NCBI GenBank assembly: GCA_947379975.1
Contig: CANCPF010000011.1
Span: forward strand, 1 to 52,716
Length of the DNA stretch: 52,716 nucleotides
From: Methylophilaceae bacterium
GTDB lineage: Bacteria; Pseudomonadota; Gammaproteobacteria; Burkholderiales; Methylophilaceae
Direction: 5' to 3'
A program made the position numbers and the translations under genes. The notes under the pieces were generated by a model. It was not told the origin of the DNA. It worked only from the letters and a program-made list of their open reading frames with translations, and ran no database searches. This document shows, piece after piece, positions 35,016 to 43,239 of the stretch (its first letter is position 1; each line of letters opens with the position of its first letter).

Positions 35016-36251
35016 TTATAGATTTTTTGTCGAAAATGTCAGTGATGCATTAGTGCCACCAAAGCCAAAACTATTTGATAAAGCTGTTTCAATTTTCACG
35101 TTATCAAGACGTTTTTGTATGATATTCAAGCCTTCAGCGGCAGGATCTAATGTCTCAATATTGGCTGATGCCGCAATGAAGTTATTTTGCATCATCAGCA
35201 AAGTGTAAATCGCTTCATTGACGCCGGCCGCACCTAAGGCGTGGCCAGATAATGATTTAGTTGAGGCAATCGCTGGATTCTGATTCAAACCATTTTCACC
35301 AAAAACTTGGCGAATTGCCTCTAGCTCTTTGGTGTCCCCTACCGGCGTACTAGTACCATGTGTATTAATGTAATCAATATTACCTGCAACACCATCAAGC
35401 GCAAGCTTCATACAACGCACAGCGCCTTCTCCGCTAGGTGCAACCATATCGTAACCATCTGAATTCGCGCCATAACCCACCACTTCAGCGTAAATTTTTG
35501 CACCACGGGCTTTAGCATGTTCGTACTCTTCAAGCACCAAAATGCCACCACCGCCAGAAATCACAAAACCATCACGATTTGCATCATAAGTGCGTGAAGC
35601 TTTTTCAGGAGTATCGTTATATTTACTGCTTAGTGCGCCCATCGCATCAAACATGAAGGATAGCGTCCAGTTTTCTTCTTCAGCACCACCAGCAAAAATA
35701 ATATCCTGCTTGCCAAGTTGAATCTGTTCTACGCCAGCACCAATGCAATGCGCGCTAGTAGAGCAGGCAGAACTAATACCATAATTGATACCTTTAATTT
35801 TTGCACCTGTCGCCAGGCAGGCAGATACGCCACTGGCCATGGCCTTAGTCACCATATAAGGACCAACACGTCGGATACCTTTGTCGCGCAAAGTATCAAT
35901 ACCCTCAAGTATACTTTCATGTGAAGCACCACCAGCGCCCACGATGATGCCGGTGCGGACATTTGAAACCAACTCTTCTGGCAAGCTAGCATCAGCAATA
36001 GCTTCTTGCATAGCGAGCCATGCATAGGCATGACCTTTGGCCATAAAGCGCAATAATTTGCGATCAATAAGCGCTTCAACATCAAGATTTTTGATGGAAC
36101 CAGCCACGTGCGAGCGTAAACCGCGCTCTGCATATTCAGGTTGAAAAGTGATGCCAGAACGGCCATTTTGAAGGCTATCTAAAACTTCTGATTGATTATT
36201 TCCCAAACTAGAAACAATACCTAACCCAGTAACAACAACACGACGTATCAT
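35016..36251 (-). CDS. fabB: Beta-ketoacyl-ACP synthase I (FabB)
   Basis: This 411-residue condensing enzyme has active-site C163 (GISSACSTSAH, same position as E. coli), the first histidine in NTHGTSTPVGDTKE and the second in LSGHALGAAGVNEA. The N-terminus VVVTGLGIVSSLGNNQSEV and the IDRKLLRFM stretch identify FabB rather than FabF. It extends acyl chains and is essential for unsaturated fatty acid synthesis with FabA. AGGAG lies seven bases before the ATG. It follows fabA in an operon, 119 bp downstream, with a small repeat array between them. Confidence 0.96.
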   Translation of the reverse strand: MIRRVVVTGLGIVSSLGNNQSEVLDSLQNGRSGITFQPEYAERGLRSHVAGSIKNLDVEALIDRKLLRFMAKGHAYAWLAMQEAIADASLPEELVSNVRTGIIVGAGGASHESILEGIDTLRDKGIRRVGPYMVTKAMASGVSACLATGAKIKGINYGISSACSTSAHCIGAGVEQIQLGKQDIIFAGGAEEENWTLSFMFDAMGALSSKYNDTPEKASRTYDANRDGFVISGGGGILVLEEYEHAKARGAKIYAEVVGYGANSDGYDMVAPSGEGAVRCMKLALDGVAGNIDYINTHGTSTPVGDTKELEAIRQVFGENGLNQNPAIASTKSLSGHALGAAGVNEAIYTLLMMQNNFIAASANIETLDPAAEGLNIIQKRLDNVKIETALSNSFGFGGTNASLTFSTKNL

Positions 36252-36283
36252 CGTGCACTCCTATCAAAAAATAAAATAATCAT

Positions 36284-36323
36284 AAACTTCATCGTATTAA
36301 ACTTCATTAGAATCAAACTTCAT
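36284..36323. repeat. Three direct repeats between fabA and fabB
   Basis: AAACTTCAT occurs at 36284-36292, 36299-36307 and 36315-36323, a period of 15-16 bp with decayed spacers. It lies in the fabA-fabB intercistronic gap. The spacing of about one and a half helical turns makes it more likely an old duplication than an operator array. Confidence 0.65.
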
Positions 36324-36370
36324 TAAAATTCAGTTAAGCTAAATAATATATTCAGTAAAATAAAAAAGGC

Positions 36371-36886
36371 TTAAAAATTATCTGTACGCGTAAATAACCC
36401 TACCCGCAAATCTTGTGCAACATAAATCACACGACCATCAACTTCCATGCGAGCGTCAGCGATACCCATAACTAATTTTCGCATAATCACACGTTTTAAA
36501 TCAATGGTATAAGTCACTTTTTGATGAGTAGGTAACACTTGGCCAGTAAACTTAACATCGCCTGCACCTAATGCACGACCGCGACCTGGGCCACCCATCC
36601 AACCTAAAAAGAAGCCCACCAATTGCCACATGGCATCTAAACCTAAACAACCAGGCATCACTGGGTCACCAGGGAAGTGGCATCCAAAAAACCATAAGTC
36701 CGGTGTAATATCTAATTCAGCCACAATTTGGCCAGCGCCATGTGCGCCACCATCTTCGGTGATAGAAACAATGCGATCAAACATTAGCATTGGTGGTAAT
36801 GGTAGTTGTGCATTGCCTGCACCAAACATTTCTCCGCGCCCACATGTCAGTAATTCTTCTTTAGTAAAGCTATTTTGTTTTTGCAT
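36371..36886 (-). CDS. fabA: 3-hydroxydecanoyl-ACP dehydratase/isomerase (FabA)
   Basis: This 171-residue hot-dog enzyme has catalytic H70 (WFFGCHFPGDPVMPG) and D84 (GLDAMWQLVGFFLG) at exactly the E. coli positions. It dehydrates 3-hydroxydecanoyl-ACP and isomerises the product to the cis-3 isomer, starting unsaturated fatty acid synthesis that FabB then extends. It is the first gene of the fabA-fabB operon. The ATG at 36886 has no visible Shine-Dalgarno and an extremely AT-rich leader. It diverges from mxaR, so the 269-bp gap carries promoters for both. Confidence 0.97.
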   Translation of the reverse strand: MQKQNSFTKEELLTCGRGEMFGAGNAQLPLPPMLMFDRIVSITEDGGAHGAGQIVAELDITPDLWFFGCHFPGDPVMPGCLGLDAMWQLVGFFLGWMGGPGRGRALGAGDVKFTGQVLPTHQKVTYTIDLKRVIMRKLVMGIADARMEVDGRVIYVAQDLRVGLFTRTDNF

Positions 36887-37055
36887 GATTTTATTTTTAA
36901 AAAATTAATTAATAGTGAATCGAACCTCTGACATTTTCGCTGGAAAACAACTTTAGTGAAAGCATTATTAAGTTTTACACAGCTTTATTTAATACTTTTA
37001 AGGCATTTATGCTTAAATTACACTACTTGCGCTTGAAATAAAATAAATTCACTAA

Positions 37056-37079
37056 GGGGTATACAGATCTGTTTACCCC
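37056..37079. promoter_or_regulatory. 24-bp near-perfect palindrome upstream of mxaR
   Basis: GGGGTATACAGA (37056-37067) is followed directly by TCTGTTTACCCC (37068-37079), an inverted copy with one mismatched pair. It sits 77 bases before mxaR and 170 bases from fabA. A second, imperfect dyad ATGATTTAAGTCAT lies at 37101-37114. Symmetry and position suggest the operator of a dimeric regulator for the mxa operon. Confidence 0.65.
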
Positions 37080-37155
37080 CGATCAAAAAACGTTTACTAT
37101 ATGATTTAAGTCATTTCAACAATTTCAATAATTTCAGAAGAGTCGAGAAAATTCA

Positions 37156-38172
37156 ATGAGCGATCGTCAGCTGGCCGATTGGCGCAATCATGCGCTTAAC
37201 TTAGAATCAGAAGTGAATAAAGTCGTTGTAGGTCAACAGACACCAATACGCCTGATTACAACTTCCATTTTTGCACGTGGGCACGTATTACTTGAGGGCG
37301 ATGTGGGCGTTGGTAAAACCACACTACTGCGCGCCTTTACTCGCGGCATTGGTGGTGGCTACCAGCGTATTGAAGGCACTATTGACTTGATGCCTAACGA
37401 TCTGGTTTATCACACATATCTTGGTGAAGACGGCAAACCACACGTAAGCGCTGGCCCACTACTCATGTCTGGCGAAAATTTATCGGTGTTTTTCTTCAAT
37501 GAAATCAACCGCGCCCGCCCACAAGTTCACTCTTTACTACTACGAGTAATGGCGGAACGTAGCTTATCCGCCTTTAACTCAGAACATTACTTTCCACACA
37601 TGATTGTGTTTGCAGATAGAAACCAAGTGGAAAAAGAAGAAACTTTTGAAATCCCATCGGCTGCACGCGACCGCTTTATGATGGAAATTCCAATTGTAGT
37701 GCCTAATGATGATGCCATTATGGAAGCACTGGTATTCGATACCAAGTTTCACAATGTGGATGCATTAGTCAATACAGTTCAAGCGGATGTATTGCAATTT
37801 GATCAATTAAATGCATTCTCGGGTGTTGTTCAAAGCAGCGTTGAAGCCAGTGAAACGCTTAAAAAATATGCATTAAATCTGTGGAAAGCAACTAAATCGC
37901 CACTTGATTATGGTGTTAAAGTTTCTGGTGTAGATATGAATCGATTAGTATTGTCAGGCGCCAGCCCTCGCGGCATGAGTATGATGTTGCGTGCTGCACG
38001 GGTTAATGCTTGGCTAAATGAGCGTACAGCGGTATTGCCAGAAGATATTCATGCAGTATTCCATTCAACGGTTGCGCATCGTTTGGTATTCAGCCCTGTG
38101 TATGAAATGCGCCGCACTGAAATTGCCCGTGAAATGCTAGCAGGCATCATTAATGCGGTTGCTGCGCCATAA
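37156..38172 (+). CDS. mxaR: MoxR-type AAA+ ATPase MxaR
   Basis: This 338-residue MoxR-family AAA+ protein has Walker A GDVGVGKT (48-55) and sensor 1 near VFADRNQVEKEETF, with the arginine in AARDRF. The Walker B position reads FFFNEINRARPQVH, so N115 replaces the usual aspartate before E116. In methanol-oxidising bacteria MxaR acts with MxaS and the MIDAS-containing proteins to activate the PQQ methanol dehydrogenase or insert its calcium. This is the first gene of a six-gene operon in the order mxaRSACKL, which identifies it more firmly than the ATPase domain alone. No strong ribosome binding site is seen before the ATG at 37156. Confidence 0.92.
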   Translation: MSDRQLADWRNHALNLESEVNKVVVGQQTPIRLITTSIFARGHVLLEGDVGVGKTTLLRAFTRGIGGGYQRIEGTIDLMPNDLVYHTYLGEDGKPHVSAGPLLMSGENLSVFFFNEINRARPQVHSLLLRVMAERSLSAFNSEHYFPHMIVFADRNQVEKEETFEIPSAARDRFMMEIPIVVPNDDAIMEALVFDTKFHNVDALVNTVQADVLQFDQLNAFSGVVQSSVEASETLKKYALNLWKATKSPLDYGVKVSGVDMNRLVLSGASPRGMSMMLRAARVNAWLNERTAVLPEDIHAVFHSTVAHRLVFSPVYEMRRTEIAREMLAGIINAVAAP

Positions 38173-38211
38173 TTACGATTAATACCCAATACAAGCGATC
38201 AGTAATCAATC

Positions 38212-39072
38212 ATGATTGAAGACATCAAATCATTTAGCTACCACATTGGCTGGCGTTCTCGCGGACGCCATCCGGGCCGACACGCCAGCACGCAACGTGG
38301 TATGGGCATGGAGTTTCGTGGACACACGACCTTGCTCTCTTACCCCGATCCACGTCGGATTGATATCCGCCAAACGATACGTGATCCGCTAGAACAAGTA
38401 TACGTAAGACTTTTTAATCAAAAAAGTGCTACGCCGGTTTATGTGATTTGCGATTTATCTGGCAGTATGAATTTTGGTGCAAAAAAGAGAAAAATTAAAC
38501 TGGCTGCAGAAATTGCCGAATCTATAGCCCAATCTGCCAGCCAGCATCATGATCCATTTGGTTTTATTGGCTTTGACGAGATTGTCCGTGAAGATTGGAT
38601 TAGCACATCTTCATTCAAATCTTACCGTGCAATCGCTATGGCAGAGTCCTTAAAAGACTTTCATCCAGCACCGGTTAATTGCAATGGCATTACTGAAGTT
38701 TATCGTTATTTGCCACGTGAACGCTCCTTAGTATTCTTGATTTCCGACTTTCACATTCCTAATAAGTTACTTGAAGAGTCACTGTCAAACTTGTTGCGCC
38801 ACCATATTGTGCCGATTGTATTATGGGATTCTGCTGAATATAAAAACTTACCAGAATTTGGCTTAACTAATGTATCTGATGCTGAAACCGGTGAGCAGCG
38901 CACGCTGTTTTTGCGTAAAGAATTACGAGAAAAAATCATTGCCTCATTTGAAAAACGTCGCAATGAAATATACGAACTATTTATGCGTTTTGACATGCCA
39001 CCGTTTTATGTTGAAGGTGAATTTGATGCAGATTTACTGACAGAATATTTCCACCAATTTGTAGCCGCCTAA
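38212..39072 (+). CDS. mxaS: DUF58 protein MxaS
   Basis: This 286-residue cytoplasmic protein carries a DUF58 domain with a MIDAS-like metal site, CDLSGSM (D81, S83, S85). Its N-terminal HIGWRSRGRHPGRHASTQRG and the YPDPRRIDIRQTIRDP segment are typical of MxaS. It lies between mxaR and mxaA and probably binds the MxaR ATPase, as DUF58 proteins pair with MoxR ATPases generally. It is required for active methanol dehydrogenase in methylotrophs, as I recall from genetic studies. No membrane segment is seen. The ATG at 38212 lacks a clear ribosome binding site. Confidence 0.9.
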   Translation: MIEDIKSFSYHIGWRSRGRHPGRHASTQRGMGMEFRGHTTLLSYPDPRRIDIRQTIRDPLEQVYVRLFNQKSATPVYVICDLSGSMNFGAKKRKIKLAAEIAESIAQSASQHHDPFGFIGFDEIVREDWISTSSFKSYRAIAMAESLKDFHPAPVNCNGITEVYRYLPRERSLVFLISDFHIPNKLLEESLSNLLRHHIVPIVLWDSAEYKNLPEFGLTNVSDAETGEQRTLFLRKELREKIIASFEKRRNEIYELFMRFDMPPFYVEGEFDADLLTEYFHQFVAA

Positions 39073-39091
39073 CACCCTAAAAGCTAACGCC

Positions 39092-40090
39092 ATGAAAAAA
39101 CTTATTCGTCTTGTTTATATCGCGCTCCTCGTCAATCTAGCGCCACAAACCGCCTTTGCTATCGACAGCCAAAACCTGCCTGATGTGCCAGATGGTATCG
39201 TTTCGATTAGCACCATAGACCCAGTAAGATTAGTTGGTTATACGGTTGGTGACATTATTGAGCGCGAGGTGACATTAACCATTAAAGCGCCTTATAAATT
39301 GATTGAAACCTCGCTACCGATTACCGGTTACGAGAAACGCTACAAAGGCCAAGTGATTGGCATTGAACTTAAAAGTGTAAGCCACACGAAAAAAGAGAAT
39401 AAAAACAGTAGCACGTTTAACATTAAGTTGGCTTACCAGATTTTCACCAATAACGTTGTGGCAAAAAATGCGGCTTTAGGGCCTGAATACCTCAATTTAA
39501 TCAACACAAAAAACAGTCAAGACTTAGTCAAATATCGCATACCTAGCCTAGATATTGCCATTTCTCCGATTGCAATTTTTGGCCAAGTTAAGATTGAAAA
39601 TAACATGAGTCCGCTACGCGGACCACTATTATTGAGCAATGTTAAGGAAAACAAAGCATTAAAAATATCCATAGGCTTTCTTGCGATTAGTTTGCTTGGC
39701 TTACTTTATATTCTAGGCCAACATGCTTGGTTGCCACGCATGGGCGGTACTTTCGCAAAGACCTATCGTGCACTTGGTAAGCTACCAGCGACGCATGAAG
39801 GTTTAAAACAAGCTGTATCAAAAGTACACGCTTCACTAAATAGCAGCGCGAACATGAGTGTATTTAGCAATAACGTAACGCTGTTTATTGCTCAGAAGCC
39901 CAATTTCGCACCAATGGCTGATGAGATTAAACTATTCTTCAGCCTATCACGCCAAGTGTATTTTGAGCCTAACTCGGCACATCAAGTAGGTAATAATCCA
40001 CAGCAATGGCTAAAAAGTTTTGCTCGCCGCTGCAGAGATTGTGAGCGTGGTTTAACGCCAGAAACACCTAATCAAGCTTCAGGAAAATAA
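39092..40090 (+). CDS. mxaA: MxaA, methanol dehydrogenase maturation protein
   Basis: This 332-residue protein has a signal peptide (basic MKK, then a hydrophobic stretch, with likely cleavage after AFA at residue 23). A periplasmic beta-rich region of about 170 residues is followed by one membrane segment (about 193-210) and a cytoplasmic C-terminal domain of some 120 residues. The layout resembles BatD proteins, which accompany MoxR and von Willebrand proteins elsewhere. MxaA is needed for calcium insertion into methanol dehydrogenase in classic methylotrophs. It lies 19 bp after mxaS and 3 bp before mxaC. Sequence conservation is low, so the name rests on topology and gene order. Confidence 0.85.
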   Translation: MKKLIRLVYIALLVNLAPQTAFAIDSQNLPDVPDGIVSISTIDPVRLVGYTVGDIIEREVTLTIKAPYKLIETSLPITGYEKRYKGQVIGIELKSVSHTKKENKNSSTFNIKLAYQIFTNNVVAKNAALGPEYLNLINTKNSQDLVKYRIPSLDIAISPIAIFGQVKIENNMSPLRGPLLLSNVKENKALKISIGFLAISLLGLLYILGQHAWLPRMGGTFAKTYRALGKLPATHEGLKQAVSKVHASLNSSANMSVFSNNVTLFIAQKPNFAPMADEIKLFFSLSRQVYFEPNSAHQVGNNPQQWLKSFARRCRDCERGLTPETPNQASGK

Positions 40091-40093
40091 CTA

Positions 40094-41083
40094 ATGGCGT
40101 TCTCACAACCATGGCTACTTTGGCTACTGCCGCTGGCTATTTTGCCATTGCTACTACAACGCGCACACGCCAAGCACTATTCTTGGGTAGACATGCTACC
40201 AGCAGACCGATTATCCGATTTAATCAGCTTATTGTTAAAAGTGCTGGCAGTATTAACGCTGGTATTTATCATTATCGGATTAGCCGCACCGCATACTAAT
40301 GAGCAAAAAATTGAGCGAATTGGTGTTGGTGCTCAAATCACCTTAGTGCTAGACCGCAGCGCGAGTATGGACGATCCATTTTCTGGTGGTAGCAGTGGCA
40401 CAGGTAATTCAATTGTAGGCGAAACAAAATCAGTAGCAGCGGCCAGATTAATTACCGATTTTGTAAAATCTCGTCAGCAAGATATGTTCGGTATGATTAC
40501 CTTTAGTAACTCAGCCATGTATGTTTTACCTTTAACAGAAAATAAAAAAGCCATTATTGCCGCCGTACAAGCAACTGGTGGCAATGCACTTTTTCAAACA
40601 AATATTGGTAGCGGACTAACCAGCGGCGCAGCGTTATTCGACAAAATACCAGATTCAGGTTCACGCGCACTGATTTTGATTTCAGATGGTGCTGGCCGAA
40701 TGGATGCCAATACCCAACAAAAAATCAAAGACTGGTTTGATCGGCTGCATATAAGTCTTTACTGGATTGTACTTCGCCAACCAGGAGGCTTGAGTATTTT
40801 TGATACCAAGTATGTACGTATAGAAAATGCTGCATTACCTGCAGAAATTGAGCTTAACGATTTTTTCAAAACATTAAGATCTCCATTCAAAGCCTATGAA
40901 GCGGAAGATCCAAAATCATTACAATTAGCAATGAATGACATTAATAATCGCGAAAAGAAAGCCATCAAATATCTTGAAAAGATTCCTGGTCGTGATTACT
41001 CAAACTTTTGCTTTATGATCGCGGCGCTGATGATTAGCTTATTATTGGGCGTGAAATATCTAGAGGTTAAAACATGGCACTAA
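40094..41083 (+). CDS. mxaC: von Willebrand A domain protein MxaC
   Basis: This 329-residue protein has two N-terminal membrane segments (about 6-22 and 44-64), a VWA domain with the MIDAS motif DRSAS (87-91) and a C-terminal membrane segment (about 304-324). The VWA domain should face the periplasm, like BatA. A glycine- and serine-rich insertion (FSGGSSGTGNS) follows the MIDAS loop. In methylotrophs MxaC works with MxaA, MxaK and MxaL in metal insertion or assembly of methanol dehydrogenase. AGGAA before the ATG supplies the ribosome binding site. The 3' end overlaps mxaK by ten bases. Confidence 0.88.
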   Translation: MAFSQPWLLWLLPLAILPLLLQRAHAKHYSWVDMLPADRLSDLISLLLKVLAVLTLVFIIIGLAAPHTNEQKIERIGVGAQITLVLDRSASMDDPFSGGSSGTGNSIVGETKSVAAARLITDFVKSRQQDMFGMITFSNSAMYVLPLTENKKAIIAAVQATGGNALFQTNIGSGLTSGAALFDKIPDSGSRALILISDGAGRMDANTQQKIKDWFDRLHISLYWIVLRQPGGLSIFDTKYVRIENAALPAEIELNDFFKTLRSPFKAYEAEDPKSLQLAMNDINNREKKAIKYLEKIPGRDYSNFCFMIAALMISLLLGVKYLEVKTWH

Positions 41084-41697
41084 ACTCATTAAACATGAAT
41101 GAAAAATCAAGCGGGTCATTTAAAATAACTTTATTGGGAACATGGCTAACTAAAATCAGCCGTTTCTTTTCAGTTAAAAAAATTACCTGGCTACTGCTTA
41201 TTATCAGCATAAGTTCGGCGCTAAACGTGGCTTACCTAGTTACGCGAATTAAACAAATCAATGCGTTTAATGCTGCGGTAAGCATTGGACTACCTCCTGA
41301 AACAGATAGACAAAGCTTTGAAGCTAAGTTCTCAACAGCATTTTGGCTAGCTAAGAACGAACGCTACAAAGAAGCGACGTTATTATTTAACAAAGCACTT
41401 AACCAGGCCAACAACACTCAGAAATCGGCGATTCAATATAATTTAGGTAATATTTTCTTTAGACGCGGGCTAGTGATTAATGGTGCAAATATGACTGTTC
41501 GTGATGAAGCTGAATATCTGTTCCGCCAAGCGAAAACGGCTTATCAGCAATCTTTACGCTTAGACAATTCATTTTGGGATGCGCGACATAATATGGACAG
41601 AATTTTGACCATGTTACCAGGCACGCCAACTCCAGGTGCAGGCGAAAGTGATACGCCAGGTTTGATTATGGGAAGCATCCCAGTTGGATTACCATAA
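41074..41697 (+). CDS. mxaK: MxaK, TPR-like membrane protein
   Basis: This 207-residue protein has one membrane segment (about 34-54) and a periplasmic part with two TPR-like helical repeats (FWLAKNERYKEATLLFNKAL and the EYLFRQAKTAYQQSLRLD region). It ends in a proline- and glycine-rich tail. TPR proteins of this sort sit between the von Willebrand subunits in Bat systems. The start at 41074 is supported by GAGG seven bases upstream and overlaps mxaC by ten bases; a later Met at 41095 is possible. The stop overlaps the mxaL start by one base (TAATG). The name rests mostly on position. Confidence 0.82.
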   Translation: MALNSLNMNEKSSGSFKITLLGTWLTKISRFFSVKKITWLLLIISISSALNVAYLVTRIKQINAFNAAVSIGLPPETDRQSFEAKFSTAFWLAKNERYKEATLLFNKALNQANNTQKSAIQYNLGNIFFRRGLVINGANMTVRDEAEYLFRQAKTAYQQSLRLDNSFWDARHNMDRILTMLPGTPTPGAGESDTPGLIMGSIPVGLP

Positions 41698-42704
41698 TGC
41701 ATAAATTAGTTAATTATTTCAGACATAGGCACGATGCTGCCCTGTTATTAGGTGCATTTCTATTACTGATTATTGCGCTATTTAATCCAAAAATACCGAT
41801 TAAACGCGATATTTACAGCTATATGTTAGTGGCTGATATTTCACAAAGCATGAATGTGATTGATAAAAGTTTAAATGGCAAACCAGCTAGTCGCATGGAG
41901 TTTATGCAAGATACACTACATAAACTCATCGGTGAATTACCCTGCGGCACTAACGTAAGCATCGGCTTATTTGCTGGTGTAAGTATTGCTGCCTTATACA
42001 CACCCATTGAAGTTTGTGAAAATTTCGATGCGATCAATGATACAGTAGATCACCTAGATTGGCGTACGGCATGGTCTGGCAATAGTCGCATTCGTAATAG
42101 CATGCCAAATTTAGCCAGAACGATACGTTCCTTGCCAGAGCCAGCTCAGGTAGTATTTTTTACCGATGGTGAAGAAGCGCCTAAATTACATGTATTTAAC
42201 ACACAAGATTTAACTGCTTTTCAAGGTGGCGAAGGCTGGCTCTTTGTTGGTATAGGCGGCGACAAAGGCTCACCTATTCCCAAGTTAGATGAACATAATC
42301 AATTAATTGGCTATTGGTCTGGTGAAAGTTTTGCCATGCAGCCAGGTATCGCACAAATTAGTGAAGCTAACATTGGCACCCGCAATGACAGCGTAGCAGG
42401 TGGCGAAAGTGATCGCTATATGTCTAAGTTAGAAGAAACTTATTTAACAACGCTAGCTAAAGAAGTAAATGGATTTTATGTGCGTGGTGATGGTGTACAG
42501 GATGTTTTAACTGCAATGAAAAAACAAAAACCAGCTAGGCGCGATAAAGCTGGCTATGAAATTCGCTACATTTTAGCTGGACTAGCCGGCCTATTATTCA
42601 TATTAGCCTATATGCCTAAACATCCGATTAAAGAGCTCTCAGCGCAATGGCGTGTTTTTATAAATAAACGCAAGTCAGCTAAGGCTAAGCAACTAGCAAA
42701 TTAA
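41697..42704 (+). CDS. mxaL: von Willebrand A domain protein MxaL
   Basis: This 335-residue protein has an N-terminal membrane segment (about 14-30), a VWA domain with MIDAS motif DISQS (47-51) and a C-terminal membrane segment (about 287-305) followed by a basic tail. It is the second BatB/BatA-like subunit of the system, with its VWA domain in the periplasm. It ends the mxaRSACKL run; the genes mxaD, E, H and B that often follow are not here. The next gene, ygfX, is convergent. Start overlaps the mxaK stop by one base. Confidence 0.87.
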   Translation: MHKLVNYFRHRHDAALLLGAFLLLIIALFNPKIPIKRDIYSYMLVADISQSMNVIDKSLNGKPASRMEFMQDTLHKLIGELPCGTNVSIGLFAGVSIAALYTPIEVCENFDAINDTVDHLDWRTAWSGNSRIRNSMPNLARTIRSLPEPAQVVFFTDGEEAPKLHVFNTQDLTAFQGGEGWLFVGIGGDKGSPIPKLDEHNQLIGYWSGESFAMQPGIAQISEANIGTRNDSVAGGESDRYMSKLEETYLTTLAKEVNGFYVRGDGVQDVLTAMKKQKPARRDKAGYEIRYILAGLAGLLFILAYMPKHPIKELSAQWRVFINKRKSAKAKQLAN

Positions 42705-42733
42705 TCTATTAAAAATTCAAATCTAAAATAGTT

Positions 42734-43198
42734 TCAGTCTAGTTGCCTAGCATGAGCCCAGCGCAACCAAACGCGCAAATGACGATATGTATCGGCATTT
42801 ACCGAATCCACAAAGAGCACGAGATGTGGACAATATAACTTATGCATTAGCCTTTTTAATAAATTTTTCTCTGTTACAGAGTAGTTTATTACGGTTAAAT
42901 ATGGCGTCACCACACTATTAGCTTGCACTATCACGTCCAATATTTTTCCATTTTTGAATACTAGTTGCAGCTGGCTTATCGTATTAACTTGCAGTGCAAT
43001 ACACGACCAAGGTAACAACAATATGCCGTAGCAGAGCACTGCATAAATTGCCGAAAGTATAATCATTAAACTTAACAGCAACTTAAGCTGCCAAGAAAAA
43101 GCCAACAGCATTACAATACACCAAGCACCAGCTCTCATTAATGTAAACAAGCAACTTGCCAGCATAGAAGGCTTGATATAGAGCTGGATCTGCTGCAT
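42734..43198 (-). CDS. ygfX: YgfX-like membrane protein
   Basis: This 154-residue protein has two membrane segments near the N-terminus (about 22-37 and 40-60), joined by a short turn, followed by a soluble domain of about 90 residues with VFKNGKILDVIVQ. This is the YgfX/CptA topology. In E. coli YgfX (CptA) is encoded beside sdhE and divergently from ygfZ and has been described as the toxin of a type IV system acting on MreB and FtsZ. Here it is also divergent from ygfZ, which supports the assignment, but sdhE is absent. I treat toxin function as unproven. Overall similarity is modest. Confidence 0.72.
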   Translation of the reverse strand: MQQIQLYIKPSMLASCLFTLMRAGAWCIVMLLAFSWQLKLLLSLMIILSAIYAVLCYGILLLPWSCIALQVNTISQLQLVFKNGKILDVIVQANSVVTPYLTVINYSVTEKNLLKRLMHKLYCPHLVLFVDSVNADTYRHLRVWLRWAHARQLD

Positions 43199-43239
43199 AT
43201 TACTCTCGTATAGTTATTTCAAATAAGGTTAGCACGCAC

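Noticed and set aside
42734..43198. A proven toxin-antitoxin system at ygfX
   Set aside because: Only a YgfX-like protein is present, with no adjacent antitoxin, and similarity is modest.
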